Origin: Patescibacteria group bacterium
Lineage (GTDB): Bacteria > Patescibacteriota > Patescibacteriia > UBA1558 > GWA2-36-10
DNA: 7,115 nt
Reading direction: 5' to 3'
Assembly (NCBI GenBank): GCA_030917205.1
Contig: JAUPVE010000033.1
Coordinates: forward strand, 1 to 7,115
Shown here: piece by piece, positions 6,268-7,115 of the stretch
How the letters are laid out: each line of letters begins with the position of its first letter
How positions within the stretch are numbered: the stretch's first letter is position 1
The notes under the pieces: generated by a model
Databases searched by the model: none
What the model saw: the letters and a program-made list of their open reading frames with translations, nothing else
Told to the model about the DNA's origin: nothing
Translations under genes and position numbers: made by a program

Positions 6268-6289
6268 AGGAAGTTTTTACTTCTTTTTT
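6268..6289 (+). terminator. Intrinsic terminator of the tRNA-Gln unit
   Basis: AGGAAGT (6268-6274) pairs with ACTTCTT (6279-6285) around a TTTT loop, including one G-T pair, and the T run continues to 6289. The stem is poor in GC but the T tract is good. It would end a transcript of about 330 bases from the promoter at 5927-5955. Confidence 0.65.
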
Positions 6290-6316
6290 GTTTACTTAAT
6301 TTTTTTAAATATTTTC

Positions 6317-6350
6317 TCTCATTGATTTTACCGATAAAATATGAGATTAT
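6317..6350 (+). promoter_or_regulatory. Promoter with overlapping inverted repeat before the terminal gene
   Basis: TTGATT (6322-6327), 17 bases, then GATTAT (6345-6350), with TGA directly before the -10, forms a moderate promoter. An inverted repeat covers it: TCTCAT (6317-6322) pairs with ATGAGA (6341-6346) and ATTTTA (6325-6330) with TAAAAT (6335-6340), with a CCGA loop and two unpaired bases (6323-6324). No T tract follows on either strand, so an operator-type site is more likely than a terminator. Initiation near 6357 would leave a leader of about 16 bases. Confidence 0.5.
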
Positions 6351-6372
6351 TAAAATAAGATAAAACAAAAAA

Positions 6373-7115
6373 ATGACTACCAGAAAAATCAATTATTTTG
6401 TAAATATATTTTTACTATTATTTGTAGTTTTGTTAGCATATTATTTTCGATCAAATTTATCTTTGGCTTGGCAAAAATTGGAGCAGACTGTACGGCCCTG
6501 TCATCAGCCTATTAATTACTCTCTAGCCAGCTTTGATGAAAAATTTGGTTTATCCAGGGACGAATTTTTACAGGTCATAGAAGAAGCTGAGAAAATATGG
6601 GAAAGTTCTAGTGGTCGACAATTATTTCAATATACTGAGAGCGGGGATTTAAAAATAAATTTGATTTATGATTCACGCCAAAAGGCGACTGACTCGCTGA
6701 AAAAGATAGGACTAGTCATAAAGGATGATCAAGCAACCTTCGAAGCTTTTAAAAAGAAACACGACGAATTATTACTGGCCTATAGTCAGCAAAAAGCTAG
6801 AGTGGATACTTTGTTGGGAAATTATGAGGCGATTAAAAAAACCTACGAACAAGATGTGGAGCGTAGTAATAAACAAGGCGGTGCTTCTAAGGCGCAGTTT
6901 GAAGCCTTGGAGCAGAGGAGAGTTGATTTGAATAAGCAAGTGACTCTGATAAATAAAGAGAGCGAGATTTTGAATGATTTAGTTGACTCTATAAATTCCA
7001 CAGCTAGTCTTTTGAATAAATTGATTAATACTTTGAATTTAAAAATAGATAATTATAATACTATTGGCGCCTCCAATGGTCGTCAGTTTAATGAAGGTGA
7101 ATATATAGTGAATGG
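6373..7115 (+). CDS. Membrane-anchored, possibly matrixin-like metalloprotease with coiled coil, 3'-truncated at window edge
   Basis: The frame is open for 247 codons and runs off the right edge without a stop. Residues about 8-25 (YFVNIFLLLFVVLLAYYF) form an N-terminal anchor. Residues 40-105 resemble the beginning of matrixin-type zinc protease domains: VRPCHQPINYSLASFDEKFG, a helix with AEKIWESSSGRQLFQY, then LKINLIYDSRQ. About 115-227 is Lys/Glu/Gln/Leu-rich with heptad-like spacing, probably a long coiled coil. It then returns to NYNTIGASNGRQFNEGEYIVN. No zinc-binding HExxH motif is seen; if this is a protease it should lie beyond the edge. The ATG at 6373 directly precedes the anchor; no Shine-Dalgarno sequence is present. 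The coding region is sure, the protease call is from family resemblance only. An anchored coiled-coil protein without enzyme activity is the alternative. Confidence 0.7.
   Translation, partial: MTTRKINYFVNIFLLLFVVLLAYYFRSNLSLAWQKLEQTVRPCHQPINYSLASFDEKFGLSRDEFLQVIEEAEKIWESSSGRQLFQYTESGDLKINLIYDSRQKATDSLKKIGLVIKDDQATFEAFKKKHDELLLAYSQQKARVDTLLGNYEAIKKTYEQDVERSNKQGGASKAQFEALEQRRVDLNKQVTLINKESEILNDLVDSINSTASLLNKLINTLNLKIDNYNTIGASNGRQFNEGEYIVN

Noticed and set aside
6062..6325. An open frame of 87 codons reading through the tRNA-Gln region
   Set aside because: It covers the whole tRNA and its hairpins, its start lies in an unstructured leader without a translation signal, and its repeated PEPKL motif is just the duplicated tRNA 3' end translated.
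6725..6931. A 68-codon open frame inside the terminal gene
   Set aside because: It is out of frame with the 247-codon open frame starting at 6373, which has an anchor, domain-like sequence and a promoter.
1..7115. Recoding of UGA as glycine, as in some Patescibacteria lineages
   Set aside because: Conserved glycines in the recognised genes use GGN codons and no in-frame TGA occurs, so the standard bacterial code fits.

Overview
The window looks like a chromosomal segment of a small-genome, AT-rich bacterium, most likely a member of the Patescibacteria (Candidate Phyla Radiation), perhaps Parcubacteria. This placement is inferred. It rests on compact single-copy housekeeping genes, starts without Shine-Dalgarno sequences, very short leaders, TAA at all six visible stop codons, and the style of the two anchored envelope proteins and the 99-residue orphan. 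No marker here fixes the lineage. All genes read on the + strand and the standard bacterial code fits throughout.

Layout. Positions 1-1197 hold murA (peptidoglycan precursor synthesis), missing about 31-33 N-terminal residues at the left edge. An extended -10 promoter then drives a tight cluster with gaps of 2 and 5 bases: a membrane-anchored S41 (CtpA-type) protease at 1277-2548, rplI (ribosomal protein bL9) at 2551-3009 and pyrG (CTP synthase) at 3015-4631. A 99-residue protein of unknown function (4741-5040) and an anchored SIMPL/DUF541 protein (5115-5870) follow, each with its own promoter. The SIMPL gene ends at a strong intrinsic terminator (5885-5914).

Positions 5871-6372 contain no protein gene but are densely structured: a good promoter (TTGACA, 17-base spacer, TATTAT), a complete tRNA-Gln(UUG) with encoded CCA at 6087-6160, and a U-tract terminator near 6268-6289. 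The tRNA is bracketed by partial copies of its own ends. A 22-base segment carrying its 5' end recurs 111 bases upstream, and a 22-base segment carrying its 3' end recurs 90 bases downstream with one mismatch. The added sequence is full of short perfect hairpins, one of which can pair with the tRNA's own 3' terminus. This is the most unusual part of the window.

From 6373 to the right edge an open reading frame runs off the window. It encodes an N-terminally anchored protein whose first 100 residues resemble the start of a matrixin-like metalloprotease domain, followed by a long predicted coiled coil. A 12-bp inverted repeat overlaps its promoter.

Together the genes serve basic growth (cell wall, ribosome, CTP supply, glutamine decoding) plus an envelope component of two anchored proteins with probable proteolytic roles and one SIMPL protein. 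I see no defence system, CRISPR array, phage or transposase.
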